Shown piece after piece: positions 1-10,810 of a stretch of 64,000 nucleotides of DNA. The notes under the pieces were generated by a model. That model made no database searches, had not been told where the DNA came from, and was given only the letters and a program-made list of their open reading frames with translations. The translations under genes were made by a program, and so were the position numbers. Position 1 is the stretch's first letter. Each line of letters opens with the position of its first letter. The DNA lies in contig NC_091132.1 in the NCBI RefSeq assembly GCF_040183065.1, forward strand, positions 162,822,102 through 162,886,101, read 5' to 3'. Source of the DNA: Periplaneta americana (taxonomy: Eukaryota > Arthropoda > Insecta > Blattodea > Blattidae).

Positions 1-601
1 TATTTTTTCCAGTCATATACTTCTGTATCTTTGCCAAGTTCTGTTAATGTACCAAATTGCTGGAATATATCTTTATACATCTGGGGACTAATAATCGTTC
101 ATATTTTCCTTACAATTTTTTTGATTTGCCCAAAAAGCTGCTCTGGGAAAAGATAACTATGGCCTCCTACAGGAAATACTATCTCAATTCTCCTAACTAA
201 GCGTTGACACTATTCAACAATTTAAAACACATTAGGACCATAGATGTGTTTTTACTTTGTCCTCCACAAGCATTTGATATTAGTCTAACAGTTTCAATGG
301 ATTGGAGGAATTCAGTGTGCGTCAGTCTATGAAAAGCAGCTGAAGAAATCTCATTCGAGGCTTTTGGAAGCTCGTTTTCATTCCACGTATAAATAAATAA
401 ATTATTTGGAGAAAGTTTATCTTTTAAACAACCTTCTACAATAGTAAAATTGTAGGTGTACATCTGTCGAGCATAATAACAAGCCTGATGAGGAATTTTC
501 AGTAGGGGCATATTTTTTTGACAGTCATAGCTAAATGTTTTCACACTGCCATTATTATCTCTCAAAATTTCATAAAAGGCATTCGCACTAAGTGTGAGAA
601 A
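1..601 (-). pseudogene. C-terminal half of a transposase-like gene (family not named)
   Basis: Reads right to left as the continuation of the gene at 2750-3648, separated from it by an inserted element. Visible blocks are FSYDCQKNMPLLKIPHQACY, YNFTIVEG, SNEISSAAFHRL, ETVRLISNACGGQSKN and, after a frameshift near 180-197, IEIVFPVGGHSYLFPEQLFG. An in-frame TGA lies at 99-101, and the same frame then continues to the window edge (TELGKDTEVYDW). I recognise this as a protein family repeated many times in arthropod genomes and usually annotated as uncharacterised. It behaves like a transposon protein, but I cannot assign its superfamily or catalytic residues. The frameshift, stop and large insertion make this copy dead. 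Confidence 0.6.
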
Positions 602-636
602 CCCATTTCTGGCACGTGTGATTCTTCTTTAGGTCT

Positions 637-895
637 TACAAGGAGAGGATACGCTCTGTATATCACCGAATTAAATAACATTTCGTGACATGAAAGTACA
701 AGACGGACTGTTTAAAGTCATACCTGGTATGGGTGGCCAATGACCCCTCGTTTTGAAAATATTGGCTATTGTTTGTGACATACTTCTGTTACGTGCCTAA
801 TAGGAAAGCATTAGACTGTGTAATGGCGTAGCTCATATGGCTGGATGCTGAGTTGCCATCCAGGCAACCTAAGTTCGAATCCTAATGTCTTCTCA
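637..895 (+). repeat. Left inverted arm with a tRNA-like module
   Basis: Contains an A-box-like TAGCTCATATGG near 829-840 and a B-box GTTCGAATCC at 873-882, spaced as in a tRNA-derived RNA polymerase III promoter. About 190 bp upstream of the A box is also conserved in the other arm. That is unusual for a simple SINE, where the tRNA head is normally the 5' end. Confidence 0.65.
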
Positions 896-908
896 TTTTT
901 TAAAGCTT

Positions 909-910
909 GA

Positions 911-957
<47 letters not shown>
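909..957. repeat. (ATT)n microsatellite
   Basis: About 16 uninterrupted ATT units directly before the truncated 5' end of the LINE fragment. A matching TTA-rich tract follows the LINE 3' tail, so the LINE probably landed inside a microsatellite. Confidence 0.95.
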
Positions 958-2010
958 GTTCGATTAATTACAATATGTCTCAGTGAAATGTACAACAGAG
1001 TTCGTATAGGTCAGTTTCTGTCAGATGCGTTTCCAATTCACTGTAGGCTGAAGCAAGGAGATGCACTATCTCCTTTACTTTTTAACTTTGCTCTAGAGTA
1101 TGCCATTAGGAAAGTCCAAGATAACAGAGAGGGTTTGGAATTGAACGGGTTACATCAGCTGCTTGTCTATGCGGATGACGTGAATATGTTAGGAGAAAAT
1201 CCACAAACGATTAGGGAAAACACGGAAATTTTACTTGCAGCAAGTAAAGCGATAGGTTTGGAAGTAAATCCCGAAAAGACAAAGTATATGATTATGTCTC
1301 GTGACGAAAATATAGTACGAAATGGAAATATAAAAATTGGAAATTTATGTTTTGAAGAAGTGGAGAAATTCAAATATCTGGGAGCAACAGTAACAAATAT
1401 AAATGATACTCGGGAATAAATTAAACACAGAATAAATATGGGAAATGCCTGTTATATTCGGTTGAGAAAATTTTATCATATAGTCTGATGTCAAAAAATC
1501 TGAAAGTTAGAATTTATAAAACAGTTATATTACCGGTTGTTCTTTATGGTTGTGAAACTAGGACTCTCACTTTGAGAGAGGAACATAGGTTAAGGGTGTT
1601 TGAGAATAAGGTGCTTAGGAAAATATTTGGGGTAAGAGAGATGAAGTTACAGGAGAATGGAGAATGGAGAAAGTTACACAATGCAGAACTGCACACATTG
1701 TATTCTTCACCTGACATAATTAGGAACATTAAATCCAGACGTTTGAGATGGGCAGGGCATGTAGCACATATGGGCGAATCCAGAAAGGCATACAGAGTGT
1801 TAGTTGGGAGGCCGGAGGGAAAAAGATCTTTAGGGAGGCCGAGACGTAGATGGAAGGATAATATTAAAATGGATTTGAGGGAGGTGAGATATGATGATAG
1901 AGACTGGATTAATCTTGCTCAGGATAGGGACCAATGGCGGGCTTACGTGAGGGCGGCAATGAACCTCCGGGTTCCTTAAAAGCCAGTAAGTAAGTAAGTA
2001 TTAGTATTAT
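957..2010 (+). pseudogene. 5'-truncated non-LTR retrotransposon (RTE-like) reverse transcriptase
   Basis: Encodes the C-terminal part of a LINE reverse transcriptase. Visible are [16 protein letters not shown] (palm), YADDVNML (catalytic YADD), [12 protein letters not shown] and YKLGATV-type FKYLGATV blocks, then the C-terminal block RRLRWAGHVAHMGESRKAYR and GRPRRRWKDNIKMDL. A stop at about 1417 and a frameshift before 1488 break it. The 3' end is a short (TAAG)n tail near 1984-2000. It is the same family as the minus-strand copy at 9657-10810, which aligns from GTTCGATTAATTA onward. The 5' part, including the endonuclease, is missing. Confidence 0.9.
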
Positions 2011-2504
2011 TATCATTATTATTATTATTATTAATTTTTTTAATTCACTTTCAGTTATCAGCTCCTATATTCGAAGCCATGTTGAAATACGCTGGTATGC
2101 ATCAAAATTAATAAACGAATGAGAAGTGTTTGTGAATGTGAATAATATATTTGTTTCGCAGTAGAAATGCGGAAAAATGTGTGTGACTGTGGACAACCTT
2201 CTTTCATTTGCTGTGCACGGTGCAGGAAATATGCATGTATAGTATGTTTTTATGACATTTATCATAATGAATCAGGTACAAATTGAAGTGGAATAGCTGC
2301 TACAGAAACAGAACAGACACCAGTGACACATCTTACCTGCCTACATGAGCAATGTTTCATTGTTTATCCTTTACAATACAATGTTAGTTAATTAGTAATT
2401 TGTTTAAAACATGATCAAGCGTTCAATACATTGAGAAATATGACATATGTAAACAGATTACTGTGATCACAATATTAATCATTATTAAAAGAAAAAAAAA
2501 ATAT

Positions 2505-2749
2505 AGGACTAATTAAGATTCGAACTGAGGTTGTTTGGATAACAACTCAGCATCCAACCATATGGGCTATGTCGTTACACAGTCTAAAGCTTCCCTATTA
2601 AGTAATTAACGGATATCTGTCACAAACAATAGCCAATATTTCCAAAACGAGGGGTCATTGGCCACCTATACCAGGTATGACTTTAAACAGTACGTCTTGT
2701 ACTTTCATCTCACATAATCGGTGATATACAGAGCGTGTCCTCTCCTTGT
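2505..2749 (-). repeat. Right inverted arm with a tRNA-like module
   Basis: Inverted copy of the arm at 637-895. The B-box equivalent reads GTTCGAATCT on the minus strand near 2519, and the A-box region lies near 2565-2575. The outer end ACAAGGAGAGG matches the left arm; the inner ends diverge into A-rich sequence. Confidence 0.65.
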
Positions 2750-3437
2750 TAGTTCTCTCTCTTTAAATTTTTCCCCTAACTATAGGGAAACTGAACATAT
2801 ATCAGTTGCAGGGCTTCCGAAACCAATATTGTAGAAGGTGTTAAATACCTGTCTAAAAAAACACTGTTTAATTCTCATTGTTACATCAGCTTTTCCGTTA
2901 TACATACGCCATAATTTTTTTATGTTCAGTTCTGATGGCAAATAAAAACGTTGAGCTGTCTTTGAACGACAATAATGTCCCGTACTGCAATTTAAAGACT
3001 CGATGAATGTTTTTACACCAGTACGCTTTGCTTCATTTTTGTGGGAAACTCTATCCCCACCCCTATTTTCACGTGGCATGCTGCTTGATGATGTACATTG
3101 CCTCATAATACGAGCTACGCGATCTTTTCCTATGCGTAGCACACCTAAAAATGCATCTCTACACACAGGAACCATTCTTTTATTTGTTTCACTGACAATG
3201 TAATACTTTGTAGAAACAGATCGGGCTTTCTGGGTTGGGTCGTATTTACGCCTCTTCGGAAGAGTGGACACACAATACTTCATGATGAATGTATCCTGAC
3301 CAATTTTGTCTTTATTTAAATAAAACGTATGGTGGAATGATTTAATGTCCTTCATTGTTAACGAATGACACTGAAATGAAGACTTCGCTTTCCGATGTTC
3401 ACAGGAAGGGTAATGTGGAAGTGAAGAGGCTGCATAT
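2750..3437 (-). pseudogene. Transposase-like gene, exon 2 (family not named)
   Basis: Begins at a splice acceptor (TTTTATTCAG just above 3437) in phase with exon 1 at 3648-3554; the junction codon is AGA. Recognisable blocks are KDKIGQDTFIMKYC, KRRKYDPTQKARSVS, RMVPVCRDAFLGVLRIG, RFYLPSELNIKKLWRMY and FFRQVFNTFYNIGFGSPATD. A single in-frame stop follows DICSVSL, after which LGEKFKERELT continues to the insertion point at 2750. Removing the 637-2749 element and one TSD copy rejoins the frame with the segment at 601-1. The family is a common arthropod repeat protein; its function as a transposase is inferred. Confidence 0.6.
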
Positions 3438-3553
3438 CTGAATAAAAGTAGAGATAAAATGCAATCAGGACACAAAAAGTTCACAGAAATTAATGTTATG
3501 ACATTGAGATCAGCACAGGTGTTCCAACAGTGTTCAGTACAAAATAAACTCAC

Positions 3554-3648
3554 CTTTCCTTCTTGGAAATGTTCCTCTTCCAATTATCCTCGTTGCGTGT
3601 TCGTTTCCTGCCTCGCCATGGATCAGCAGGACTGATATTGCTTTCCAT
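3554..3648 (-). pseudogene. Transposase-like gene, exon 1
   Basis: ATG at 3648-3646 opens MESNISPADPWRGRKRTRNE, followed by DNWKRNISKK. It ends in a clean donor (AG|GTGAGT) at 3554. The basic KRTRN..NWKRN block is the usual N-terminus of this family. The intron (3553-3438, 116 bp) contains stops in the coding frame, and a longer reading frame starting at 3583 simply runs through it. The intron shows that this repeat-encoded gene is spliced. Confidence 0.55.
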
Positions 3649-3964
3649 TTTAAAACAGTAAACATTTATACTTTACTATTTTATAATAGTTTAAGTCACA
3701 CAGTTAAAATATCCAATTCGCTCGCAACGAAGTACAAGTGATAAGTGGTAGAATAGGCGGGAATCATGTGACTTAATTCACATCAGGTATTGGTTAATAG
3801 AAATGTCAGGGATTGTACCTCAATGCTCTGAGGAAATGTTGGTGTTTGAATCTAAAACCTGCTTTAGCAGTGATCAAATGAGTAGGAATTGTCCCTGTTT
3901 ACTTATAAATTATTAGTGAACTTGTATATTTCAAAGCGGAGATATTTTTTGCGAGAAAAACTCA
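3649..3964. other. No gene seen
   Basis: Upstream flank of the transposase-like gene. AT-rich, with no motif I can defend. Confidence 0.6.
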
Positions 3965-4183
3965 TTTTCGCTGAAAAGTGGAAATGGTTTGCATCCATGC
4001 GACTCATATACTAGTACAGGAAATATTCCGAAATTGCTTAAAAATTCAAAGGGTGGATATTAACTCAGATGATGTCCTGCTCACAGGCGAAGTAGATATT
4101 CGTCAGAAGAAGATAAGAGAAAGAAAGGTGACGAAGAAATTGAATATGGAAAAACTGAAGAATGAAGAGGAAAAAGAAAATTA

Positions 4184-5211
4184 GGGAAAAACGTAATACG
4201 GCGAACGCAAAGCTCTGCCCTCGTCCCCTTTCCACTTTTCCCCTACATGCTCACCACACACCCTAGCGGGAAAGAGTGGAAATAGGGGTTTAGGGTGGGG
4301 TGACATCTAGTGTAGGAAAGTGGAACAAAAAGAGTAACGACATCTACGAAGCAAAAGAGGAACTTCGTCCTGTCAGTCTCTCTCTCTCTCTCTCTCTCTC
4401 TCCAGCCTCTCCTTCTCTGTTTCTTGCTTCATGTCTCTCTCTTTTCTTTTTTCTTACGACTTCGCAGGAGGGGAGATTCGATCCGAGAAAATTCGTAACT
4501 AAACCTAAACGCACGCTTTTTGTTCACGCTTTAGACCTGTCGACTACTGAGGCGAGTTGGGGTAGAAGGGAAAATGAATCTATTTATGTTTAAGGGAACT
4601 GCCATAACGTATTGCAGAAGGGGACAATGACCGAATAGCGTGGGTAGAAACTGGTGGGCTTGTGAATGTCGCTTGGTAGGGGTTGACTACGGGGGTGGCA
4701 TAAGTGTTAACGCACACTGGTGGAGCTTTATTGTGTCCGTGTCCAACTTCGTGTACAGACGTAACCATGTGTAGTGATGATCCGTATCGAAGACGTGTAC
4801 TTCTTCCTGAAAATGTCCAGGGAGAATTTGAAGGCGGATACGGTAAGGTACTGTGAGGAGCATGGACTACTTGCTAGTCATTACGAGTGTCCAACCTGTG
4901 AGAAAAAAATACTATTGTTACTTCGAGGACATGCAAAGTTAACAGGTGAGTGTTGTTTAATCAAAACCACATTACAGTGTGTTGTGTTGTGTTGTGTCAG
5001 TACATGTTGTGGACAGTTGTCTAATGCGTATTGCATTGTGGTTGTGGACAGTTGTCTAATGCGTATTACAGTGTGGTAGGCAGTGATCCATCGAAGCGGG
5101 ACAGATAGTAGAGAGAGAGACAGTAGAGAGAGAGAGCATGCAAGCGAGGTGCCGAGCGGCGCGGGTGGGGATAACTTCCCCTACTGGCGTTCGCCGTAAT
5201 ACGTTTTTGCC
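4184..5211 (+). mobile_element. Merlin-like DNA transposon, internally deleted
   Basis: Ends in 25-bp TIRs (4184-4208 and 5187-5211) sharing AAAAACGTA.TACGGCGAAC with two mismatches overall and starting GG. They are flanked by an exact 8-bp TSD, GAAAATTA, at 4176-4183 and 5212-5219. Merlin (IS1016/IS1595-related) elements are known for 8-9 bp TSDs and GG-starting TIRs. The interior carries a single candidate transposase exon (4777-4945), a (CT)n tract near 4378-4405 and GA-rich repeats near 5100-5135. At 1028 bp it is too short to be autonomous. Confidence 0.75.
4777..4945 (+). pseudogene. Candidate first exon of a Merlin/IS1595-type transposase
   Basis: Starts at ATG 4777 and ends at a donor AACAG|GTGAGT (4945). 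The peptide contains ADTVRYCEEHGLLASHYECP and TCEKKILLLLRG. This resembles the N-terminal pattern of arthropod IS1595/ISXO2-type proteins: a CxxxxGLL block followed by a CPxC zinc-binding pair. The catalytic domain is absent from this element. The identification leans on its position inside an element with Merlin-type ends. Confidence 0.45.
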
Positions 5212-5929
5212 GAAAATTACAAGCAAATTTTCAAGAGAAAGCCGTTACAGTAGAATCCACATTTGCAAATAGTAATGGACTGATTTAAAAAGCTGTATAC
5301 ATATAACAGCAGAAGAAACAATAGAATACAGCCAAAGTGTGAGGATTAAAAAACCTTAGGTCACAGGTAAAATGTTGGAGATTTAGGAAAGGAGAAAATG
5401 GAAAAACATCAACACAGAAGAAGGTAGAAGAAAATACAGGAAACTAAACAAGGAACTATGAAGAGAAACTGATAAAATGAAGGAAGACTGGATAAAAAAA
5501 ATGTAAAGAAACAGAGGAGCTAGAGAGAAAAGGCAGATAGACTTGCTATACCTGCAAAGTAAAATGTTTGGACTTCACACGTAAGGACACGAAATTCATT
5601 GGTTGATACAGGACGAAATCTGAAATGAAATAACAGACAAACAAGGAATATGTAAGAGAGTTATATGTGACAAGGGATAGTCCAAATGACTTTGCTATAG
5701 AAGACAAAGCAGCAGTACCAGAAGATGAAAAAGGATTTTCTATTTTAAGGGAAGAAGTTAAACTAATGCTCACAGAAAAAGAATGGAAAAGCAACAGAAG
5801 TTAATGGAATCTCTAATAAATTAGTGAAATGCTTGGGTGAACACAAAAAGGAAATTCTATCATTATGCAATGAAGATTTATAATTTAATATATGTCAACA
5901 TATATGTCGAACTTGGAGTTAGGCCACAA

Positions 5930-6078
5930 AGGGAAAAACACTAGAGGAGAGGGATTCGATACGGTGCTGTGGATTGAACTTCGGCGTATCTCAGTAGTTA
6001 GAGCACTTGGTACGTACAACCAAGAACTCGGGTTCGATCCCCGGCACCAGAGAGAATTTTTCTCCTCTAATAATAATA
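5930..6078 (+). mobile_element. tRNA-derived SINE fragment
   Basis: A tRNA-like stretch from about 5983 to 6052 has A-box TCTCAGTAGTTAGAGC, an anticodon-arm-like pair CTTGGT/ACCAAG and B-box GGGTTCGATCCCC. It is followed by AGAGAATTTTTCTCC, a tail also seen in the unit at 27764-28446. Too isolated and imperfect to call a functional tRNA. Confidence 0.6.
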
Positions 6079-6239
6079 ATCATTGTTATCGTAACAGATA
6101 TATTCTGTAGGACCAAAAATTAATCTTTATGTTTTCTGCACCTTCCTTGTACCAAGCAGTATAGTTGAAATACTCCAGTAGATTTTTGTATATTGTCAGA
6201 TGTATGAAGCAATGTTTAGTGACATTACATTATCTTTAT

Positions 6240-6424
6240 ATATCCGTCTGTCTGTCTACCTACCTGTCTATCTGTCTGTTTGGCCTGTCCAAAATCTCTC
6301 TGTCCGTCCGTCTGTCAGTCTATCCCCTACATCCCTCTGTACGTCGGTCCTTGTGTCCATCTGTCCTTCCATATGTCTGTCTGTTCCTCTGTCCTTTCAT
6401 CAATCTGTCGATCTGCCCATCGAA
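6240..6424. repeat. Degenerate (GTCT)n simple repeat
   Basis: Tetranucleotide tract rich in TGTCTGTC/CCGTCCGT. It opens long frames on several strands that are not genes. Confidence 0.9.
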
Positions 6425-6596
6425 TAATAAGACAAATTTTCAAGAAGAGGAAGAAAACATACCATACCAAGAGGGGTAGTCTGATTACCCCAGAAGGTCT
6501 TTAAAAAATATAACTAACAAAAATAGAAAACTGTAAGTATACAATGCATTATTGTAATGTGAGAAGCTTATTTAAAAACATCACACAGCCAGAAAA

Positions 6597-6826
6597 TGCT
6601 AAATGTTATGTTTTATTTAACGACGCTCGCAACTGCAGAGGTTAAATCAGCGTCGCCGGATGTGCCGGAATTTTGTCCCACAGAAGTTCTTTTACATGCC
6701 AGTAAATCTACTGACATGAGCCTGTCGCATTTAAGCACACTTAAATGCCATCGACCTGGCCCGGGATCGAACCCACAACCTTGGGCACAGAAGGCCAGTG
6801 CTATACCAACTTGCCAACCAGGTCGA
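6597..6826 (-). mobile_element. SINE family 2 (tRNA-Arg-like head), full copy
   Basis: Flanked by an exact 14-bp TSD, CACACAGCCAGAAA, at 6582-6595 and 6827-6840. On the minus strand the head has D-arm GGCAAGTTGGTATAGC, anticodon stem CTGGC/GCCCA with loop CTTCTGT (anticodon TCT) and B-box GGGTTCGATCCCG. The 3' tail ends GCGTCGTTAAATAAA. The same family occurs at 55738-55970, with tail-only pieces at 30985-31053 and 59168-59241. Confidence 0.9.
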
Positions 6827-6840
6827 CACACAGCCAGAAA

Positions 6841-7768
6841 TACTTGTTGTAGCACATGCTGATTTTATACACTACTTTTATAGCTGGGGTAGCCAGTATA
6901 CTCTGTCTGGTATTACGAGTGTTAATATCACTATAGATGTTATAAAACTGTCTTCTTGACACAAAATGCACAAGGCAAACTTCTCAAACCACCAGCTTCA
7001 TCAATGATCGTTTCTCCCATGAATACAAATACTGAGAAGTTCAATACAAATGTTTGTTCGGCAGTTTAGAAAAAGCAGTCACGAGGTTAGGCCACTCAAG
7101 CTTAGGATAATCTTAGTGTTGAAGTATCGTAACATCACTTACAATAATGTACAATTGAAAACTGGGCGTTTTTCAAGTTACGATGTTTGGTGATTCATGT
7201 TTGCATGCTAAATCAGAAATGAGTGCACATACAATTTAACTGGACTGCCATGACATGAGATTGGAACATAGGACGACATTGTAACTTTATTTTCGCCAGA
7301 AGTGGTAGTTACGATAGTAATGTTCTGATTCGTCGATATTTTATTGCAAATAGATGTACTTTTATATATAAAACATTAACCAATGTCAAATGCTCCGTAA
7401 TTTTTTACACATCGAAGTAGATTTTATAAAATTTTAATCCAGCAAAATAATCTACCTATATGTGTCTCGAAATCACAAGATGCCCAACTAAGTGTCTGAT
7501 ATGTTTCAATTGTTATAAAAGACTACCCTTGTAGCAGTGTCTAATTCTGTTTTCTGCACAATGAATTTGTTAAAATATTAAGCGCTAGTCCTTAGTGTGT
7601 GGTATTGAAATTAAGGAAAAGGAGCCATACTCGCACACTGGATGTAAGGTCCAAGACAAAATTATGGAAATATTAGTGACCATAACAATTCGCGATCCAG
7701 ATGCGAAAATAAAAGTGTATTCATGCAATGGGTGATAAATCTGAAAATATATTGCACACTACACTCAC
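6841..7768. other. No gene seen (intergenic or intron of gene A)
   Basis: Lies 3' of gene A exon 3 on the minus strand, so it should be intron toward a zinc-finger exon off the left edge. No coding signal or clear repeat seen. Confidence 0.5.
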
Positions 7769-7854
7769 CTGTCAGGAAACACTTCATCCTCCTCCTCCGA
7801 AGATACTTGCACTTTCTGTTCCTGCTGAACTCTGTCCAGATCGACAAAATCTTT
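7769..7854 (-). CDS. Gene A exon 3: acidic linker of a C2H2 zinc-finger protein
   Basis: Acceptor TTTTCCAG above 7854 and donor AG|GTGAGT at 7769 bound an 86-bp exon (28 codons plus 2 nt). It begins KDFVDLDRVQQEQKVQVSSE and ends EEDEVFPD. It is paralogous to the 83-bp exon 35155-35073 of gene B, with the same phase. In gene B the next exon is the zinc-finger array; for gene A that exon must lie left of the window or be lost. The run of acidic residues suggests a flexible linker; no fold is recognised. Confidence 0.75.
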
Positions 7855-9642
7855 CTGGAAAAGTAAGTAGATAATGAAGAGATGAATATGTGGGTAATCG
7901 CTTTCCTACGTCAGCGACTAACATTAAATGTTAGAAATTTGCAAACCTAATTGATACAATCTCATTTTCAGCAAGGTTGTAATGACTTGCATACAAAATC
8001 GAACTGGTTCTCTCAAACTGCCTTCAATTACATTCTCCATGTATTATTTATATTCGAGGTATTTGCCTGCATTGAAATGCACTGGAATCAAGTTGCAACA
8101 TTGAAAAAGTGATGTGTAATTACATCGCATTCTGCAGAAAAGAACCAAACAAAAATATCTCAATAATTAAATAATTCTAATGATCCATATTTTGAACAAA
8201 GTCAGTCTTATAATTACGCTTTTGGTTAAAGCAATATGTAGGTAAACACATTTATTTGTAAATTTATTACTCTCGTTTAACTTTGAAGTGCATTTTTCTC
8301 ACTTTAGGTATCATACGGGTTTGTTCTTTTCTACAAAATGTGGTCCAATTAACCTGCAAAATAGATAACCAGGATTTTCTACAATATCTGATACAAATGA
8401 AGAGTAAAAATGTATTTATTTACTTATGCATACACTAGCCATGCCCATGTGCTCCGCTGCACCCGTTAGAAATAGATCTAAAGTAATTACATAATTACCC
8501 CTTAATAGGACATTTGATCCAGGGAACATTCGTGTTTGATAGAAGGATAAATCGTTTATTATGTTACTTAATTTAAATTGTATTAAAAAAAAATGAAAAT
8601 GCGATCATTTTGATCCAGTCATAAAAATTATTTTAGGAAATACAGGAAACGAATGCCTATCAAGTTTTCTGTGCATAAGAAGCTATTTTAATCTTACCTG
8701 TCGTCAATTCACTCAGAAGTTACTATAACAACATTATAGCATTATGTCCATCTAGAGAAACTACACTTTCCAATGGTGAATTAATAATTAATTATAAAAA
8801 TCGGTTAATTTAGTTTTCCGATATTACATCATACAAACACAGAAAGATTCTCTGTAGGCTACCATACGTTTCATAGCTTTCGAATGTAGTTGTCCAAGGT
8901 CCCTTATAGACGAAGTCATTTGTTTTTTATTTCATTACACCACCTTAGATGGCATTGTTATTGTAATTTTGAAACTCATTTATCTCATTAAATATTAGTC
9001 CTATCAAGACTTTGCATAGAAAAAAAGTTATCGGAAATTATTTTTAAAGAAACTTTTGTTATGTAATTTTTTCATGAAAATTAATATGGGAGATATTTCG
9101 ATTTATTTAATTCGAGCCCCCTTATAATCCCCCTTTCAAATAAAATATTTTGAATGCCATAGAGCCTAAATTCTAAGTTACAACGAACTTAATTTATATT
9201 CCAATTTTCATATAAATCGGTTCAGCCATTATAACGTGAAAAGGTAACAGACAGACAGACAGACATACAAACAAAAATTTCAAAAAAACGATTTTCGGTT
9301 TCAGGGCGGTTAATTATATATGTTGGGACCAATTATTTTTTGGAAAATCGAAAATTACCAGACAAATTTCGGCTACAGATTTATTATTACTATAGATTTC
9401 GCTGTATCATTGTTGAAAATTTTATTCTCTCAAAATGCAGCCTCTCTAATATGACTTGATGTTCTTTTCAGATAAGAGTGCAGAAAATAAGGGTCTTGCT
9501 TCCACAAATACTTTATCCTGTTTAACTACTAAGTGTTCCAGTGATAGGTACGGTTTATTCTTTGGCCGCTGGGTACCACAGTGATTGAGCGACGGCTGCC
9601 AACAAGGCCCTAAAACTGACGCCATTTCACCTAAGTAAAACT
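7855..9642. other. Gene A intron 2, left part, with an interspersed repeat
   Basis: No coding signal. From about 8430 to 9325 it resembles a dispersed insect repeat: GCATACACTAGCCATGCCC near its start, AAATCGGTTCAGCCATTATA near 9212 and a short (ACAG)n tract at 9249-9266. The repeat assignment is from memory of the style. Confidence 0.4.
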
Positions 9643-9656
9643 TACAGGCATATTTA

Positions 9657-10810
9657 CTTACTTCTTACTGGCTTTGAAGGAACCTGGAGGTTCATTGCCG
9701 CCTTCACATAAGCCCGCCATTGGTCCTAAGTTTAATCCAGTCTCTACCATCATATCCCACCTCCCTCAAATCAATTTTAAAATTATCCTCCCATCTACGT
9801 CTCGGCCGCCCCAAAGGTCTTTTCCCCTCTGGTCTCCCAACCAACACTCTATATGCATTTCTGGATTCGCCCATACGTGCTACATGCCCTGGATTTAATG
9901 TTCCTAATTATGTCAGGTGAAGGATACAATCCCTGCAGTTCTGTGTTGTGTAACTTTCTCAATTCTCCTGTAACTTCATCCTTCTTATCCCCAAATATTT
10001 TCCTAAGAACCTTATTCTCAAACACCCTTAATCTCTGTTTCTCTCTCAAAGTGAGAGTCCAAGTTTCACAACCATACAGAACAACTGGTAATATAACTGT
10101 TTTATAAATTCTAACTTCCAGATTTTTTGACAGCAGACTAGATGACAACAGCTTTTCAACTGAATAATAACAGGCATTTCCCATATTTATCCTGAGTTTA
10201 ATTTCCTCCCGACTGTCATTTATATTTGTTACTGTTGCTCCAAGATATTTGAATTTTTGCACCTCTTCGAAGGATAGATTTCCAACTTTTATATTTCCAT
10301 TTCGTACAATATTCTGATCACGAGACATAATTATATATTTAGTCTTTTCGGGATTTACTTCAAACCCTATCTCTTTACTTCATCAAGTAGAATTTCCGTG
10401 TTTTCCCTAATCGTTTGTGGATTTTCTACTAACATATTCACGTCATCCGCATAGACAAGAAGCTGATGTAACCCGTTCAATTCCAAACCCTGCCTGTTAT
10501 CCTGAGCTTTCCTAATGGCATATTCTAGAGCGAAGTTAAAAAGTAAAGGTGACAGTGCATCTCCAAGTTTTAGCCCGCAGTGAATTGCAAAAGCATCAGA
10601 TAGAAGCTGGCCTATACGGACTCTGCTGTAAGTTTCACTAAGACACATTTTAATTAATCGAACTAGCTTCTTGGGGATACCAAATTCAATAAGAATATTA
10701 TATAAAACTTCTCTCTTAACCGAGTCATACGCCTTTTTGAAATCTATGAATAACTGATGAACTGTACCCTTATACTCCCATTTTTTCTCCAATATCTGAC
10801 GAGTACAAAA
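9657..10810 (-). pseudogene. 5'-truncated RTE-like LINE with TSD
   Basis: Second copy of the family at 957-2010, and longer at its 5' end: it keeps [12 protein letters not shown] (catalytic palm motif A), [16 protein letters not shown] and YADDVNML. A one-base deletion near 10375 and several indels near 9850 break it. Flanking near-identical TSDs read TACAGGCATATTTACT (9643-9658) and TACAGGCATACTTACT (10811-10826), one mismatch, so both ends of the insertion are fixed. The 3' end carries an (AAGT)-type tail next to 9660. Target-primed insertion with 5' truncation explains the structure. Confidence 0.9.

Larger units (their letters stand above)
637..2749. mobile_element. 2.1 kb insertion with ~245-bp inverted terminal arms carrying tRNA-like modules
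   Basis: The arms 637-895 and about 2505-2749 are inverted copies, beginning at ACAAGGAGAGG on both outer ends. The flanks carry a 7-bp near-duplication, TAGGTCT (630-636) and TAGTTCT (2750-2756). The element sits inside one coding region: codons of the transposase-like family run up to 2750 from the right and resume at about 601 on the left. Inside are (ATT)n tracts and a LINE fragment (957-2010), which account for most of the interior; no transposase of its own is visible. It is therefore a non-autonomous fold-back element, or two inverted SINE-like copies that moved as a unit. Confidence 0.7.
3965..5890 (+). pseudogene. Decayed LINE linker region, split by a Merlin-like element
   Basis: Two pieces, 3965-4183 and 5212-5890, join across the element at 4184-5211. 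The first reads KKIRERKVTKKLNMEKLKNE and the second resumes YKQIFKRK, later RRKYRKLNKEL and RETDKMKEDW, EDEKGFSILREEVKLML and LGEHKKEILSLCNE. These resemble the region between endonuclease and reverse transcriptase of RTE-type LINEs, and possibly the same family as 11258-12366. There are many stops and frameshifts. Confidence 0.5.

Noticed and set aside
4300-4593. 97-codon plus frame with a serine/leucine run
   Set aside because: Contains the (CT)n tract inside the Merlin-like element; no conserved domain.
6165-6504. Three overlapping frames of ~75-104 codons
   Set aside because: They read the degenerate GTCT simple repeat.
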